Shown one piece after another: positions 62,777-64,000 of a stretch of 64,000 nucleotides of DNA. The DNA lies in assembly GCA_022496185.1 (NCBI GenBank), contig WTXG01000001.1, positions 186,001-250,000 of the forward strand, in the 5' to 3' direction. The position numbers were made by a program, and so were the translations under genes. This DNA is from Multifurca ochricompacta. Taxonomy: Eukaryota; Basidiomycota; Agaricomycetes; Russulales; Russulaceae. The first letter of the stretch is position 1, and each line of letters begins with the position of its first letter. A model generated the notes under the pieces. The model searched no databases. It had not been told where the DNA came from and was given only the letters and a program-made list of their open reading frames with translations.

Positions 62777-63387
62777 TGTACTCAATCTGTGGTGGATTAC
62801 TAGGCCTTTGTACGGATCGAGTATTGATGCACTTGAAACATCGCCGACGCGTCCTATTCTGTTGTACTCGTCCAGAATGAATGCCTCGGCAACGGCCGAG
62901 GCCGGTCTTTAAAAATGATCATTATGGAACTCGCTCAACTTGAACACGCACACCTGTCCGCAACCTGCCCTCAATCTATGCCCGGCTCCATTCTAGGGTT
63001 ATGGTCAACGGCCAGGTGCTTTCCCCTTCTGAAGAGCGACATGCGCTCCAGGCAGTGAAGGGGTGGTTTGGCGTGAGAGATGCATCAATGATGTTGCAAG
63101 TCAACTTGTCAGCCATTGGGACAACAGTCACCCGCCTGTGGCTGGGAAGTCGTAGACGGCATCAGACAAGCCTCATCTTTGTATAGAGCCTGCCATTGTA
63201 CGTTTATTTTACACTAAATGATGGCTGCAGTTGCCTAGGGGAAGAACAGGTAGTTTCCAATTACAGTACGACTGCTAGAATTGGTCGTCGACAACCGCGA
63301 AAACTAAGACACAAGGGATAAAAGTAGGAAAACCGTGTGCTGTACGATACGATCTAACTGAAAAGAAAAGAAAAGAAGCACCACCTG
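62777..63387. other. convergent 3' region with an unassigned small frame
   Basis: About 610 bp between the MFS stop and the facing stop of the last gene. A perfect 7-bp hairpin with a four-base loop (cctcggc / gccgagg) lies at 62884-62901. A 47-codon frame opens at 62915 (MIIMELAQLEHAHLSATCP...) with no homologue I recognise. A second frame at 63001-63186 is also unrecognised. They may be the remains of a small gene, but I cannot support one. Confidence 0.4.
62884..62901. repeat. perfect 7-bp inverted repeat
   Basis: Arms cctcggc (62884-62890) and gccgagg (62895-62901) flank an aacg loop, about 110 bp past the MFS stop. It could fold in the 3' UTR RNA. Confidence 0.7.
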
Positions 63388-64000
63388 TCATCGCCCTCCA
63401 GCGGCCTGTTGATACCCAGGATAGTAATAGCTTCCTTGCCCTGCGGGTGTTGGGGTGCCGGGAGGCTGTGTCGTTGCCCCAGGACGAAGATGTAGTGGCA
63501 ACGTTGGTGTAGCCGTCCAGCTCCCTGCGGCCTTTCCCACCGTGATGGTGTTGGCCACAGCCCGCGGTGCAGTCTGCTGTTGCTGCATCTGTTGCGAGTT
63601 GAAAAATGATGCGTACGAAGCGGCAAGGGACGTTGGCGTCGCTGGCTGCTGCCCCTGGGCTTGGTGTTGCTGATAGTTGTACCACGAGCCATAGCTGTTG
63701 TACTGCTGCTGCTGGCCGACATAGGGTTGGGCTGGTTGCGCGGACTGTGCTTGCGCTTGCGCAGGTTGGCCAGAAGACTGGGTATACGCATTGGTGTAAT
63801 ACGGGTTTGCGCTCGGGGTGTAAGCATAGGCACCTCGGTACTGGTTGCTAGCATAGTTAGGATAGGCGAAGTTCGCGTAGCTGGGTTGAGTGGGGGGCTT
63901 GCTGGCAGCATTCGCTACAGGTCCGGTGGGGGTAGCGGGCGATGGTACTGTGACCGAAAGAGCGCCAACAGGAATGCTGATTCCTGCCTTTATCTGCAGT
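63388..64000 (-). CDS. C-terminal part of a Gln/Tyr/Ala-rich protein (partial)
   Basis: One frame stays open from the window edge at 64000 down to the stop at 63388, more than 200 codons, but it is only the 3' end. The composition is prion-like: Gln, Tyr, Ala, Pro, Asn and Ser with few charges, for example QSAQPAQPYVGQQQQYNSY and YYYPGYQQAAGGR at the end. Such tails are common in RNA-binding proteins and chromatin or transcription co-factors. No folded domain is inside the window, so no function is assigned. The other frames over this span have stops or unusual composition, and the periodic codon use favours this one. Confidence 0.7.
   Translation of the reverse strand, partial: LQIKAGISIPVGALSVTVPSPATPTGPVANAASKPPTQPSYANFAYPNYASNQYRGAYAYTPSANPYYTNAYTQSSGQPAQAQAQSAQPAQPYVGQQQQYNSYGSWYNYQQHQAQGQQPATPTSLAASYASFFNSQQMQQQQTAPRAVANTITVGKAAGSWTATPTLPLHLRPGATTQPPGTPTPAGQGSYYYPGYQQAAGGR

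Noticed and set aside
62915..63186. Possible small gene (LEHAHLSATCP frame, then a second frame)
   Set aside because: The beginning faintly recalls E2-like proteins, but no core follows and the two frames cannot be joined by a supported intron.

Overview
The window is nuclear DNA of a fungus, almost certainly a basidiomycete of the Agaricomycetes type. Genes are dense and lie on both strands. They are cut by many short introns (about 45-65 nt, GT-AG with a few GC-AG), and every protein recognised belongs to a eukaryotic or fungal family (COP9 signalosome, TRAPP, UBR1, Vac8, Pho85, hybrid histidine kinase). There are no operons, no bacterial ribosome-binding sites, no CRISPR, no convincing transposon and no convincing tRNA. 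I see 23 genes or gene remnants; products were assigned from conserved motifs read through hand-joined exons.

Layout: 1-1.4 kb has no gene. 1.4-3.0 kb (-) is a BioF/KAPA-synthase-like PLP enzyme. 3.9-6.9 kb (+) is RGP1. 7.2-8.3 kb (-) is COP9 subunit 7, divergent from mitochondrial glutamyl-tRNA synthetase (8.4-10.5 kb, +). 10.6-16.4 kb (-) is the N-end-rule E3 ligase UBR1, divergent from TRAPP subunit TRS33/TRAPPC6 (16.6-17.5 kb, +). After 1.6 kb of noncoding DNA come a PSP1-domain protein (19.1-21.4 kb, +) and mitoribosomal bL33m (21.9-22.4 kb, +). Then a secreted GH16 glucanase (22.9-24.5 kb, -) and VAC8 (25.2-27.7 kb, -). A decayed acyl-protein-thioesterase copy (27.9-28.5 kb, +) precedes CCA-adding enzyme (29.0-31.3 kb, +). 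An HMG-box factor, the ROK1/DDX52 helicase and the DIC1 mitochondrial carrier follow on the minus strand (31.5-37.9 kb). Next come the SUB2/UAP56 helicase (38.5-40.5 kb, +) and a 10-kb class-X hybrid histidine kinase (41.3-51.2 kb, +). The end holds UTP5/WDR43 (-), PHO85 (+), MGS1/WRNIP1 (+), a formamidopyrimidine-DNA glycosylase (-), an MFS transporter (+) and the 3' end of a Gln/Tyr-rich protein (-, running off the window).

Most genes are housekeeping and have no joint pathway. Loose functional echoes are Golgi/endosome traffic (RGP1, TRS33, VAC8), ribosome and RNA work (UTP5, ROK1, SUB2, CCA1), mitochondrial translation and transport (EARS2, bL33m, DIC1) and DNA damage response (MGS1, FPG). 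Several gene pairs are divergent with only 120-220 bp between start codons.

The most distinctive items are a 7-nt internal exon in the MGS1 gene, 15-nt and 13-nt exons at the start of PHO85 (one followed by a GC-AG intron), a GC-AG intron that splits the Walker A motif of the histidine kinase, and a degenerate kinase-like domain (HRE instead of HRD) in that same protein. Four otherwise conserved genes carry a one-base reading-frame break, partly at base runs, which looks more like sequence error than gene death. I did not find a convincing unknown multi-gene system.
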